IMG/VR virus record: IMGVR_UViG_3300005577_000004
Coordinates: 1-61,093 of that record
Length of the DNA: 61,093 nucleotides
Direction: 5' to 3' (one strand)
DNA from: a virus
In this document: one piece after another, positions 29,401 through 35,194 of the stretch
Layout: each line of letters opens with the position of its first letter
Numbering within the stretch: position 1 is the stretch's first letter
Translations under genes and position numbers: made by a program
Notes under the pieces: generated by a model
Database searches by the model: none
What the model saw: only the letters and a program-made list of their open reading frames with translations
Told to the model about the DNA's origin: nothing

Positions 29401-30528
29401 TCTGCATTGGCGGCGTACAGATTGGAAATGAAGCGCACAGGCGGTGACCACGAAAAGTCCGTGGCCTATGCCCAAGAGATTGTGGAGAGCACACAGGGTA
29501 TTTACGCCAACACCAACATGCCGCCTGTGTTCTCGTCCCCGCTGGCTTCGCTCACGTTCCAGTTCAAGAAGTACGGCCATATGATTTACTCGCTCCTCGG
29601 TCAGCAGATCGGGAAAGCAATCCGCAACGCCAATCCCGGTGATCGAGCCGAGGCCATCCGGGCACTTGGGTACATTGCCGCCGCCCATGTCGCCATGGCT
29701 GGTACGGTGGGTCTACCAACGGAACCGATCAAGATGATCCTCATCGGTGCCAACCTCATGGGTGTGACTTCGTTCACCATGGCAGACTTCGAGGAGCAGG
29801 AGCGTAAAATCGCAGTGTCCTTGTTTGGCAAGACGGCTGGCGAGATGGTGACCCATGGGGTTACCCGTGGTCTCCCCGGTGGATGGGCGATGGACTTCTC
29901 CACTCGGCTTGGCATGCAGGAGTTCATGACGTTCGGTGAACCGAAGTCATCCAAGCAGGGAGATATCTGGGAGTTTGTCGGCCAGACGGTTGGCGGCGCT
30001 CCGGGTGGACAGCTTGTCGGTTTCGCCACTGGTGCCAATGAGATCGCCAATGGCAACATCGTCAAGGGCATGGGCCAGATGGTGCCGATCAAGCTTATCT
30101 CGGATGCGTTCAAGTCTTACCAACTCGCTACCGAGGGTAAGGTAACCAAGTCCGGTCGCCAGTCCATGAGCGAAGCCACGTTGCCGGAAGCCGCGATCAG
30201 GCTCTTGGGTATTCAGCCCGGTCGTGTCGCCGAGAGCCAAGCTGCATCGAGCAGCTACTACCGGAACACTGGCCGGGAGAACCAACAGCGTCTGTCGTGG
30301 ATGGACCAGTATGCTACGGCTAAACCATCTGACCGTCCAAAGGTGTGGAAGAAGATTCAGGCGTGGAATTCTGATTTGCCACCTGACTCACGTCTGACTT
30401 TTGCGCATTTGACGCAGTATACCCGGAACCGCAGCAAGGAAACGCTGTCCAATACTGTGGGTGGCATGAAGGTTACCAAACAGACCAAGGCAATCCAAGA
30501 GCGTGTAAAAGCGCTCTACAACAACTAG
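23416..30528 (+). CDS. Giant polyvalent internal virion protein, 2370 aa
   Basis: Starts directly after the previous stop. Visible parts in order: hydrophobic segments at about 113-160 and 290-318; a Pro/Ala-rich disordered linker (330-570); charged coiled segments; an inorganic pyrophosphatase-like domain of the type seen in phage polyvalent proteins (about 870-1003, with GHVEIQGIPV and ERVDVFVGPHP); a zincin motif HELAH at 1151-1155; and a long helical C-terminal ejection-protein region. Such proteins are packed in the capsid and injected with DNA. Five palindrome copies (24608, 25924, 27591, 28764, 29340) are translated in frame without breaking it. Confidence 0.8.
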   Translation: MPNPIRDDVAYPEEDLGAPVRLKAYGYKDESTPTWGDYGKAMQGTVYDLAGYVNAGARLAGDEFGLPKLSENSKDAQEVWHQASEETRAQMSDSARRRMEAALDDPDFYNHIISSIGLKGAQMAPAIVASVVPASIMSGAIAGTAAAAATGAAINTGAFVDQVQTSLDATPSDQLAKQSPVFAKLLEKNNGDEAAARAQFNNTVMGLMPVYVFGASFLAEAAGPAAQITRGLKGGAVDIAGHTGWRGVLAAAGEAGAAGGVEQGAVAAGTQEAAVAAGAQSEVDVGEIQKQALTGAMIGTALGGAIGTVGAVAGRKGAATPEEGYTPGAPAATTLAGQRVIETMTNPEPIGGKPASIEPPKTEASTAKPSTAAPAPDVVSKTEPPAPRRRPESKAKAVTPEGNTIPVNPDAVTATPATGFERVDGSGMDSAIGLALKQEQPAPAPVPQPEAQPAATQPVPGLQTPPRPPVSPTPNETVGGPARPVSEGPVGVAEPPVAEAAPTSPPGTVPTALGPATPPVRIAESPVADRTAREIGGPATTETAGRVGSVEARPPTNQPRILEDVRPEAKAQTRLVTFMERERLLANQKAALAEDRAASGESVGRPLYGQEKIKREADAQLAGSLFDKHVPETDKIPVKPAEKAALKTRIDSIMSEAKEAGVRIPTKIDYEGANPTPNHLVWLREVADLQKAMNKPAGASQDQVQRFLIRERAAKAGDFELMKSERRSEGDIASRVGQKGVETVADVSRIMASREKAEGVAQTVESAASAEAEPVQTVASATKRGAVRDARSEEKPASEVRKVSVSSLSDEEKARILGAANRAEVRPVVAKTEEKALPSKVSEKVALSKKIKAEAKKVERNPSPEQIEAGNYKKGHVEIQGIPVTIETAAGAIRRGMDEHGNAWEVKMPRDTHYGEVKRTVGADGERVDVFVGPHPESDFVMVVDQVDPVTKEFDEHKAMIGYENAVQARDAYLAAYDGMANERIGSIMPMTIKEFKEWLKGAKNKPVDDLEIAREARQDAMSSTEGWGSVAPGVELTDSEIRKVGKNIPHTNVRAIRSLSAVDALNTYAKPENTRGLAGKLYPLVKRALIRALQGSDVDVHFVTDEDFNTLHHGNAGAAIAFYDSALDHVIVRRDVLNVSPERQAHAIMHELAHAATIHKLNEERLAGTTLNRGSATYQLQALLMDVRKQIEERGETYSDLWSTNLTPDKIYGMKNAREFVAEALSNNDFQDMLAKINVSSDVATFLRLGEHQKVTFWRALVDTVRSFLGMPKDTYSALEATMSLSERLIYGSREPLMEDRYLTALNATRAVEGPRKLSAADIVAARRADQLVRQQNELERGSTPKNLQDNIEANIREFIERRSEATTRSLGDPKLLRWRAMTDMAALAKDYFKGNSVRRVVDSIEAIRVTGGEIAKRADPLIHNLVRAERKYKGTKAFEEMTALMHDATMSGVHPDKTLAENTQLGKKSMAGFWGRQQHPELAARYAALPDELKQIYQQSRKLFEDFHNQAIKQSLENRVLKALGHNDPGLADRIFNDKVTEADKAALGEDYELVAEAMDFKKNTGPYFPLKRFGNYVVRGTYKMDVPSAMHRQIDPNTFEFDTQKEAEDYVSKSKLHADLDSIYVDSQTGSRFFLDENGKQVPVLKEDTDAVRKWRVRVQDRHVEFFENRSDAEDRRTELANEGVAMEPVTMRRDDPRIAHGDMLSTHMDRLMKRIEGRDTFKDMPEYQQNEVRRAVEEASYGVLSATRIQTTRMQRRYVEGASKDIIRSTAEYTGSMAGYLSRYQHQGELDAALREMNKEADKGGDPRTAMGRSQIRNEIMQRVNSPNIAASGSGNSKWDQWRHRLMVTSFVGHLASPAYSIFNAAQPIMVTTPIVSARHGIGSTVAAMTKAYTDIAAIKSFAKGVVATGQRAMDQLAETNTYVGDVMARITNPGERAMMNHLIKHGAIDADAGLEISKLVDKSTGDQWLSYFEGISRQLPLAVESVNRSVSALAAYRLEMKRTGGDHEKSVAYAQEIVESTQGIYANTNMPPVFSSPLASLTFQFKKYGHMIYSLLGQQIGKAIRNANPGDRAEAIRALGYIAAAHVAMAGTVGLPTEPIKMILIGANLMGVTSFTMADFEEQERKIAVSLFGKTAGEMVTHGVTRGLPGGWAMDFSTRLGMQEFMTFGEPKSSKQGDIWEFVGQTVGGAPGGQLVGFATGANEIANGNIVKGMGQMVPIKLISDAFKSYQLATEGKVTKSGRQSMSEATLPEAAIRLLGIQPGRVAESQAASSSYYRNTGRENQQRLSWMDQYATAKPSDRPKVWKKIQAWNSDLPPDSRLTFAHLTQYTRNRSKETLSNTVGGMKVTKQTKAIQERVKALYNN

Positions 30529-30538
30529 GAGAAATACT

Positions 30539-30811
30539 ATGGCTGTTCCAGTCTATCCCGGCGTAAAATATGGCGGCTACGAAACGGCAGACGATCCGTC
30601 GCCCAAGTCAATGCGTCGTGCTGCTGCCATCGCTGCCAACCCATTGCCGTACATCGCTCGCGCTGTCGTTGTGACGGCGGACGGCGATATCACTGTGACA
30701 CGTGAAGATGGGTCGAGCGATATCGTGTGGTGTGTTGCTGGATGGAACCCCATCCGATTCACACGACTTGAAGCTGATGCCGGTGCCATCGTCAAGGACG
30801 TACATTTTTAA
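30539..30811 (+). CDS. Small virion-cluster protein, 90 aa
   Basis: AGGAGAAATACT precedes the ATG. Beta-rich with a VVTADGDITVTREDGS segment. Many fibre-bearing phages carry such a small protein near the tail genes; no family recognised. Confidence 0.6.
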   Translation: MAVPVYPGVKYGGYETADDPSPKSMRRAAAIAANPLPYIARAVVVTADGDITVTREDGSSDIVWCVAGWNPIRFTRLEADAGAIVKDVHF

Positions 30812-30862
30812 TAGTTATCCATTACCTCTGAAGGTAAGTGGGTAGCTAAGAAAGGTATCGTT

Positions 30863-32086
30863 ATGGGCTCTCTAAATCTTGGCATCGGTATTGGCATTGG
30901 AAAGATGAAGAGCCGTTCGGCTCCAATTGATCCGTTCTCGCTATTCACACAGGATATCGATTGGAGAGTTCCTTCTGTCAAAGGTGGACCTCAATCATTC
31001 ACTGGTTCCCCCGGTGCTGGTAACGATTTCCGCCAAGGTGGGAATGCTGTTGTATGTTATGCTCCGAATGCAGCGGGCACGTTGTCAGCGATGTCATCTA
31101 CGGCATTCCGTCGTACTGACAAAGGTGAAATGCAGTATCCGTCGATTAACACTGGTCTTAAGTGGAACCGTGACCTAACAAATGTGCTGTGGGTTAAGGA
31201 TGCAGGCGTTACGGCTGCGAAGAACCAGACTGGTGCAGATGGTGGAGCGAATGCTGCCTCGTCCCTGACTTGGACCGTTGACGATGCAAAGTGTCTCCAG
31301 TCGTTCACATCGACTGTTTTTGACCGCATGTTACAATGTGACATTAAACGCTTGAGCGGAAGCGCCGCCCTTGAGTGTACAATGGATAACGGCGCTAGTT
31401 GGCAGACAGTGGTAGTGCAAGGTTCGGCATACGATGTATGGCGTCCGTCCGTCAACTTCCAAGCCGCAGTGACTAATCCAGTAGTGGGCTGGCGTTCGAA
31501 AGCTGGGAACTCTTTTGCTTTCGATTTTGCGCTTTTAATTGTGCCACCATCGAATTGGCCATCGCTTGCCCCTATCCATGCTCGACCGATTACAACCAGC
31601 GCCACGGTGCAGACGTTCATTGAGCGTGCCTATGCATCTTTCCCCGATAGTTCTCCGCTTGCAACTATAGCACGCGGGGCATTCGGGTTTTTCTGGCAAG
31701 GGCGCTCAAGCCGTCAGGGTGGGTACCCGATGACTTCGGCGTCCAAGCTGTTCCTCAATGCCATTTCAGGTACTGGCGAGGTGGTGTTCAAGAACGGTGT
31801 GTCGGGCTCCACCACGACCCCTGCCGGGGTTTGGCGCTACGATAACGCTTTGACTCAGGTCAACAAGATTGCTGGCTGGTGTGATGCTACCCACCTTCGT
31901 ATGGCCTGTAACGGTGTTCTGGGTGGTGCTGCCACGGGCACGCTCGGGCTCGATACCGCACTTGACCATTGGGACTTGGGCACAAACGGTGCTGGTCAAA
32001 ATTCCATCTTTGGCATCAACGAGCGCATCTCCATGGGGCCAAATATTTCGTTCACTGATGCACAACTTGTGGCTATGACCACATAA
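30863..32086 (+). CDS. Tail-associated structural protein, 407 aa
   Basis: Glycine-rich N-terminus (NLGIGIGIGKMKSR), then a long beta-rich, Ser/Thr/Ala-rich body with Trp-containing strands (LEVTMDNGASW-like, FGFFWQG). This resembles receptor-binding or carbohydrate-contacting fibre proteins that begin with a short glycine-rich motif. AAAGGTATCGTT precedes the ATG. The receptor role is inferred. Confidence 0.6.
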   Translation: MGSLNLGIGIGIGKMKSRSAPIDPFSLFTQDIDWRVPSVKGGPQSFTGSPGAGNDFRQGGNAVVCYAPNAAGTLSAMSSTAFRRTDKGEMQYPSINTGLKWNRDLTNVLWVKDAGVTAAKNQTGADGGANAASSLTWTVDDAKCLQSFTSTVFDRMLQCDIKRLSGSAALECTMDNGASWQTVVVQGSAYDVWRPSVNFQAAVTNPVVGWRSKAGNSFAFDFALLIVPPSNWPSLAPIHARPITTSATVQTFIERAYASFPDSSPLATIARGAFGFFWQGRSSRQGGYPMTSASKLFLNAISGTGEVVFKNGVSGSTTTPAGVWRYDNALTQVNKIAGWCDATHLRMACNGVLGGAATGTLGLDTALDHWDLGTNGAGQNSIFGINERISMGPNISFTDAQLVAMTT

Positions 32087-32109
32087 GACACCCTATAGGA
32101 GTCAGAACA

Positions 32110-32481
32110 ATGAAGCGTCCATTACCTTCGAAGGTAACAAAGAAGGGGGTAGCCAAGCGTACCGGACTGTGGTACACCATCGCGCGGAGCATTTTCCGCC
32201 CCATCCTAGAGGAGATAGAAGCAATGTCCCAAGCTATGCAGGACGCCATCAATGAAATGCGAGCCGATGTCGAACAGCAGACCACGGTGACGCAGAGTGT
32301 TGTGACTCTGATCCAAACCCTGTCGCAGCAGATTTCTGACGCCGCCGATGACCCGGACGAAGTGCGCTCGCTTGCACAGCAGCTTTCCGCCAACACCGCC
32401 GCCCTTGCCGCCGCGATTCCGGCCAATACCGGAACGCCGGAAGCTGGCGCCGGGGAGGGTGATACTGGTGAACAGGGCTAA
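32110..32481 (+). CDS. Small helical protein, 123 aa (alternative start 32224)
   Basis: ATG 32110 has AGGAGTCAGAACA; ATG 32224 has GAGGAGATAGAAGCA, giving an 85-residue form. The region between them holds a basic segment that includes the palindrome (32122-32137), read as Leu-Pro-Ser-Lys-Val-Thr. The shared part is helical, with a coiled coil and an acidic Gly/Glu tail. Similar small Gln/Asp-rich helical proteins sit next to fibre genes; function unknown. Confidence 0.55.
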   Translation: MKRPLPSKVTKKGVAKRTGLWYTIARSIFRPILEEIEAMSQAMQDAINEMRADVEQQTTVTQSVVTLIQTLSQQISDAADDPDEVRSLAQQLSANTAALAAAIPANTGTPEAGAGEGDTGEQG

Positions 32482-32504
32482 CCTAAGTTAGCCTGAAACG
32501 GATC

Positions 32505-32543
32505 GGGGGTGGCCCTTGGTGTGAAAACCAGCCACCCCTTTTT
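32505..32543 (+). terminator. Rho-independent terminator after the structural block
   Basis: GGGGTGGC and GCCACCCC pair, with a nested TGGT/ACCA stem in the loop, followed by TTTTT. It ends the long rightward structural transcript. A separate GGCTAAC-CTAA-GTTAGCC dyad overlaps the preceding stop codon (about 32476-32493). Confidence 0.8.
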
Positions 32544-32569
32544 CACATTCGCACGAAAGGATTAATGCA

Positions 32570-32728
32570 ATGAGCATAGGTACAATCCTTCTTATCATCC
32601 TGATTCTCATGCTTCTCGGTGCTATTCCGGCATGGCCGTATTCGGCAGGCTGGGGCTACGGCCCATCTGGTCTGCTCGGGGTCATCCTGATCGTTCTCTT
32701 GGTCCTCTTTCTGGCAGGAAGGCTATGA
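32570..32728 (+). CDS. DUF3309 family small membrane protein, 52 aa
   Basis: Too short for many gene finders. GAAAGG lies 10 bases before ATG. The sequence (MSIGTILLIILILMLLGAIP, then AWPYSAGWGYGPSGLLGV and a second hydrophobic stretch) matches the DUF3309 pattern of two membrane segments around a Trp-Pro/Gly-Tyr-Gly-Pro-Ser-Gly turn. The family is common in alphaproteobacteria and their phages; function unknown. Its stop overlaps the next start (ATGA). Confidence 0.8.
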   Translation: MSIGTILLIILILMLLGAIPAWPYSAGWGYGPSGLLGVILIVLLVLFLAGRL

Positions 32729-32994
32729 CGATCTTAACCCTAATCTTGGCGCTCTTGCGGCTTGCGCCAATTGTCATGGAGATGATTCGTGATGGACGCA
32801 TCAAGGACGCTACAACCACGGAAGTCCTCACGGCTTTCGAGAACGAGTTCACTAAGCGCTGGCAGGCTCGTGTGGATGCTGCCGTTGCTGCTGGTGAACG
32901 GGTGCACGTGGATACCTCTGAAGGTAACGACGAGCCAGACCCCTTCGACAGAGCAAACACGGGCGGCGGGGCAAGCAGCGGTCCTAGAAGCTAA
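32725..32994 (+). CDS. Hypothetical protein, 89 aa, in lysis-like cassette
   Basis: Starts in the stop of the DUF3309 gene (ATGA). The N-terminus has a hydrophobic helix (ILTLILALLRLAPIVM) followed by a charged helical region. The C-terminus is disordered and carries a translated palindrome copy (32912-32927). A second reading frame inside it encodes a lipoprotein (see next), the arrangement of Rz/Rz1 pairs. It may be an inner membrane spanin-like part, though the coiled-coil protein at 33127 is another candidate. Confidence 0.6.
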   Translation: MTILTLILALLRLAPIVMEMIRDGRIKDATTTEVLTAFENEFTKRWQARVDAAVAAGERVHVDTSEGNDEPDPFDRANTGGGASSGPRS

Positions 32995-33124
32995 GATCGT
33001 GAAAGACATATGTACGAGGCTTTGGCGTGGCCAATCGTACGATAGCAAACTTGATACGCCACAAACCGTTGGGGATGCCAAGGCGAACAACGCTCGCAGA
33101 AAGGCGTTTTGCAACGGGGTGTAA
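32876..33124 (+). CDS. Small lipoprotein, Rz1/o-spanin-like, 82 aa
   Basis: Begins inside the preceding gene in another frame. ATG 32876 opens a lipoprotein signal: MLPLLLVNGC, with the lipidation Cys at residue 10. The rest is short and charged, with two further Cys residues. Outer-membrane lipoproteins encoded out of frame within or next to an inner-membrane partner are characteristic of o-spanins in Gram-negative phages. The call depends on this architecture, since sequence conservation of spanins is poor. A longer in-frame ATG exists at 32789 but would bury the signal. Confidence 0.55.
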   Translation: MLPLLLVNGCTWIPLKVTTSQTPSTEQTRAAGQAAVLEAKIVKDICTRLWRGQSYDSKLDTPQTVGDAKANNARRKAFCNGV

Positions 33125-33126
33125 GC

Positions 33127-33396
33127 ATGGACGAAGTAGTAAAAAAAGGTATAGAACTTCTACTAAACTACGGCCTGTCTGGATTGGCAAACATCGGGCT
33201 GATTTATCTAGTATATATGCTACGCGTGGAATTGCGAGACACGCGGCTTGCGCACCGCACGGAGATCGCGGAAAAGGACAAGTTGATCTACCAAGTGCAA
33301 GAGTCTCGTGTGTCAGAAGCACGAGCAGGCTATGAGGTGATTAACTCGATCCAGAAGACACAAGATGCCATTGTCGGCGCAATCCGAAAAGGCTAA
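33127..33396 (+). CDS. Membrane-anchored coiled-coil protein, i-spanin- or holin-like, 89 aa
   Basis: One membrane segment at about residues 12-32 (LNYGLSGLANIGLIYLVYML), then a long charged helix likely to form a coiled coil. This fits an inner-membrane spanin subunit; a pinholin-like role is an alternative. It follows the lipoprotein by 2 bp. A longer in-frame start at 33109 is less likely. Confidence 0.6.
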   Translation: MDEVVKKGIELLLNYGLSGLANIGLIYLVYMLRVELRDTRLAHRTEIAEKDKLIYQVQESRVSEARAGYEVINSIQKTQDAIVGAIRKG

Positions 33397-33399
33397 TGT

Positions 33400-33651
33400 A
33401 TGTCGCTGAAGCTCAAGAAACTCCTTGGTATAGGTCAAAAGACCAAGCCCGTATTAATGAAAGATGTGGACCCTGCTCCGCAGGACCCGCATCATGAACA
33501 ACGGGTTAATGATGCGGTCGGTAAACTGGTTGGGTCGCTAGTAGACTTGGAAAGGCGGTCCTTTGTACTACGGCGTGAGCTATCGCAAATGACACTTCAC
33601 ATAGTAGCTAACCAAAGCCACCCCAACTCAAACCGCCGCAAGGATACTTGA
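33400..33651 (+). CDS. Hypothetical protein, 83 aa
   Basis: Starts 3 bp after the previous stop with an AAGG leader. Basic N-terminus and a helical C-terminal half (VGKLVGSLVDLERRSFVLRREL). Function unknown; it belongs to the lysis-like cassette. Confidence 0.55.
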   Translation: MSLKLKKLLGIGQKTKPVLMKDVDPAPQDPHHEQRVNDAVGKLVGSLVDLERRSFVLRRELSQMTLHIVANQSHPNSNRRKDT

Positions 33652-33654
33652 CCA

Positions 33655-34137
33655 ATGCCGTATCGAACCCGTACGGACAAGATGTTGATCTTGATCCTGT
33701 TCTCTGGAGTTTTGTTTTGGCTCTTGCCAATTTTCATTGGCAATGATGTATTACAAAAAGTCATTAACAGTGCCGTGTTCGGAATTGCAACCACTGTGCT
33801 TGTCACGTGGGGGTCATCCGCATATTACGCTATACGAGGTAATGTTACAGCCGAAAACCAACACATTATAGCAACTGTAGCAGTGTGGTTTATAGTGTGG
33901 GTCCAACGGCTATATGCAATGATTTTTCTTTATATGGACAGGCCGATGTGGATGCAGATATCTGCGTTCCCGGCGTTTGTCACATACATGTTTGGAATAA
34001 CCGGCATCTTTATCATTATCGCCCCAGCTATGATAGAGAGTGTTGACAAGCGGGAGTATATCATTCAAACAGTAGTGGGTGTAGGGCTGGGCACTATTGC
34101 TGCCGTGGTCTCTCTCGTTATTCAACTGCTAAACTAG
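33655..34137 (+). CDS. Integral membrane protein, about five segments, 160 aa
   Basis: AAGGATACTTGACCA precedes the ATG. Hydrophobic segments near residues 8-27, 34-52, 70-94, 98-122 and 134-158. It could be a superinfection-exclusion or lysis-related membrane protein; no family recognised. Its base composition is more AT-rich than the cassette around it. Confidence 0.6.
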   Translation: MPYRTRTDKMLILILFSGVLFWLLPIFIGNDVLQKVINSAVFGIATTVLVTWGSSAYYAIRGNVTAENQHIIATVAVWFIVWVQRLYAMIFLYMDRPMWMQISAFPAFVTYMFGITGIFIIIAPAMIESVDKREYIIQTVVGVGLGTIAAVVSLVIQLLN

Positions 34138-34168
34138 TTACCTCTGAAAGTAACTAAGGAAACGTGAA

Positions 34169-34450
34169 ATGGCTGGCAAACGTGATCCGAGTTCGCACCG
34201 TACCCCGGAGCAGATCAAGAAGATGGATCGAGGGTACAACTCGACGCCAAAGATGATCGAGCACCGGGGTATGAACAACCAAGCCCGCGCCGCCATGGCA
34301 AAGAAGGGCTTGGTGCATAAGGGGGATGGTATGGACGTAGACCACGAGAAGGGCCTACGCCTAGGGGGTACGAACAGCCCGAAGAATCTTCGAGTTCTCA
34401 GCGAACACCGTAATCGGGGATGGGAACGCAACCCTAGGGGCAAAGCTTAA
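34169..34450 (+). CDS. Putative HNH-like nuclease fold protein, 93 aa
   Basis: AAGGAAACGTGAA precedes the ATG. The C-terminal pattern VDHEKGLRLGGTN followed by SPKNLRVLSEHRNRGWER resembles the core of HNH endonucleases (Asp-His, Gly-Gly, then Asn-Leu-Arg and a final His). It lacks zinc-binding cysteines. Its last 90 bp overlap the end of the leftward HNH gene on the other strand. Confidence 0.55.
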   Translation: MAGKRDPSSHRTPEQIKKMDRGYNSTPKMIEHRGMNNQARAAMAKKGLVHKGDGMDVDHEKGLRLGGTNSPKNLRVLSEHRNRGWERNPRGKA

Positions 34451-34846
34451 CGCCACCCTGATCATTTCAGCATCTGCATGGATGGCATACTCGCTCCCCT
34501 TACGGGGGGCTTTTCCGTCTCTGCGGCGTTGGTTTTCGAAGTGGCTGACTAGCGACAGGTGTGACGGGTTGATGCACAAACGGTTTTTACATTCGTGGTC
34601 CACGGTCATGTTGCCGGGAATGAACCCGAAAAAATGTGTGTACATTACCCGGTGAACAGCACAGGTGCAGCCGTTGATTTCCATCCGAGGGTACGAATGC
34701 CCTCGGCTGTTGCGGTTGTCGGGATCAGCCTTGCCCGAGGTGCGCCCTGTCCAAAGCCAGCACGGGTTGCCGTGGTAGAACGATGTCGTGCTGATCAGGA
34801 CTTTGCCCATGATTCGGGCAAGGATGTGCAGGCGACGGTCGCTCAT
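34361..34846 (-). CDS. HNH homing endonuclease-like protein, 161 aa
   Basis: Typical free-standing phage HNH: CWLWTG near residues 29-34, then YPRMEINGCTCAVHRVMY, VDHECKNRLCINPSHLSLVS with the HNH core, and a basic tail. It probably cuts DNA and may be mobile. The start overlaps the preceding stop (ATGA). It is the last leftward gene and overlaps the rightward nuclease-like gene, so the two arms of the genome converge between two HNH-type genes. Confidence 0.8.
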   Translation of the reverse strand: MSDRRLHILARIMGKVLISTTSFYHGNPCWLWTGRTSGKADPDNRNSRGHSYPRMEINGCTCAVHRVMYTHFFGFIPGNMTVDHECKNRLCINPSHLSLVSHFENQRRRDGKAPRKGSEYAIHADAEMIRVALSFAPRVAFPSPITVFAENSKILRAVRTP

Positions 34847-35031
34847 CTGAATGCCCTGTGCACCAAGTCATATTGATCCATCTGGCGCTTAGCGAGTTCT
34901 TTGCGCCAGAGTATATGTCCTCGCCATCGCCACACGCGGTAGACGATCTTGAATGGAGCCCAATCCCATCCATCTACGCTTTCAGGAATTTTTCGGATGG
35001 CGTACCATTTCTCCCGCTTTGACGTAATCAT
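34843..35031 (-). CDS. Hypothetical basic protein, 62 aa
   Basis: ATG 35031 overlaps the TAA of the lipoprotein gene (TAATG); starts at 35058 (ATG, GGAGGA directly adjacent and so too close) and 35073 (GTG) are alternatives. Rich in Trp, Arg and Lys (IVYRVWRWRGHILWRKEL). No family recognised. Confidence 0.5.
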   Translation of the reverse strand: MITSKREKWYAIRKIPESVDGWDWAPFKIVYRVWRWRGHILWRKELAKRQMDQYDLVHRAFR

Positions 35032-35159
35032 TACGGGCAGTCCGATGTTACGAGCCATTCCTCCATGGTGCACACTTTACGCGTTGCGCATCCAAAGAGA
35101 GCGATGCAGATGATGCCGATCAGCATCATTGTAACTGTCCATTGTATAACCTGTTTCAT
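35031..35159 (-). CDS. Small lipoprotein, 42 aa
   Basis: Too short for the usual cut-off but well supported. The palindrome at 35162-35177 supplies GGGAGGTAACC directly before ATG. The product has a signal peptide ending in a lipobox (IALFGC, Cys24) and a short Cys-containing tail. It is probably anchored in a membrane of the host; a role in exclusion or lysis is possible but unproven. Confidence 0.65.
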   Translation of the reverse strand: MKQVIQWTVTMMLIGIICIALFGCATRKVCTMEEWLVTSDCP

Positions 35160-35194
35160 GGTTACCTCCCGAGGTAATCTATTGCCGAGTTTCA

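Larger units (their letters stand above)
437..34153. repeat. Dispersed 16-bp palindrome TTACCT-N4-AGGTAA, copies in the rightward half
   Basis: Interrupted palindrome with six conserved bases per arm and a variable 3-4-nt centre. Copies found by eye, given as first base of the 15-16-bp core: 437, 736, 1127, 2582, 4088, 5793, 9015, 9894, 11401, 12429, 14893, 15901, 16670, 19281, 20821, 21998, 24608, 25924, 27591, 28764, 29340, 30822, 32122, 32912 and 34138. Perfect arms occur at 437, 1127, 5793, 11401, 25924, 30822 and 32122; most others have one or two changes. Copies at 437, 736, 12429, 14893, 19281 and 20821 sit across or just before start or stop codons; at least 11 lie inside genes and are translated. 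Confidence 0.9.
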
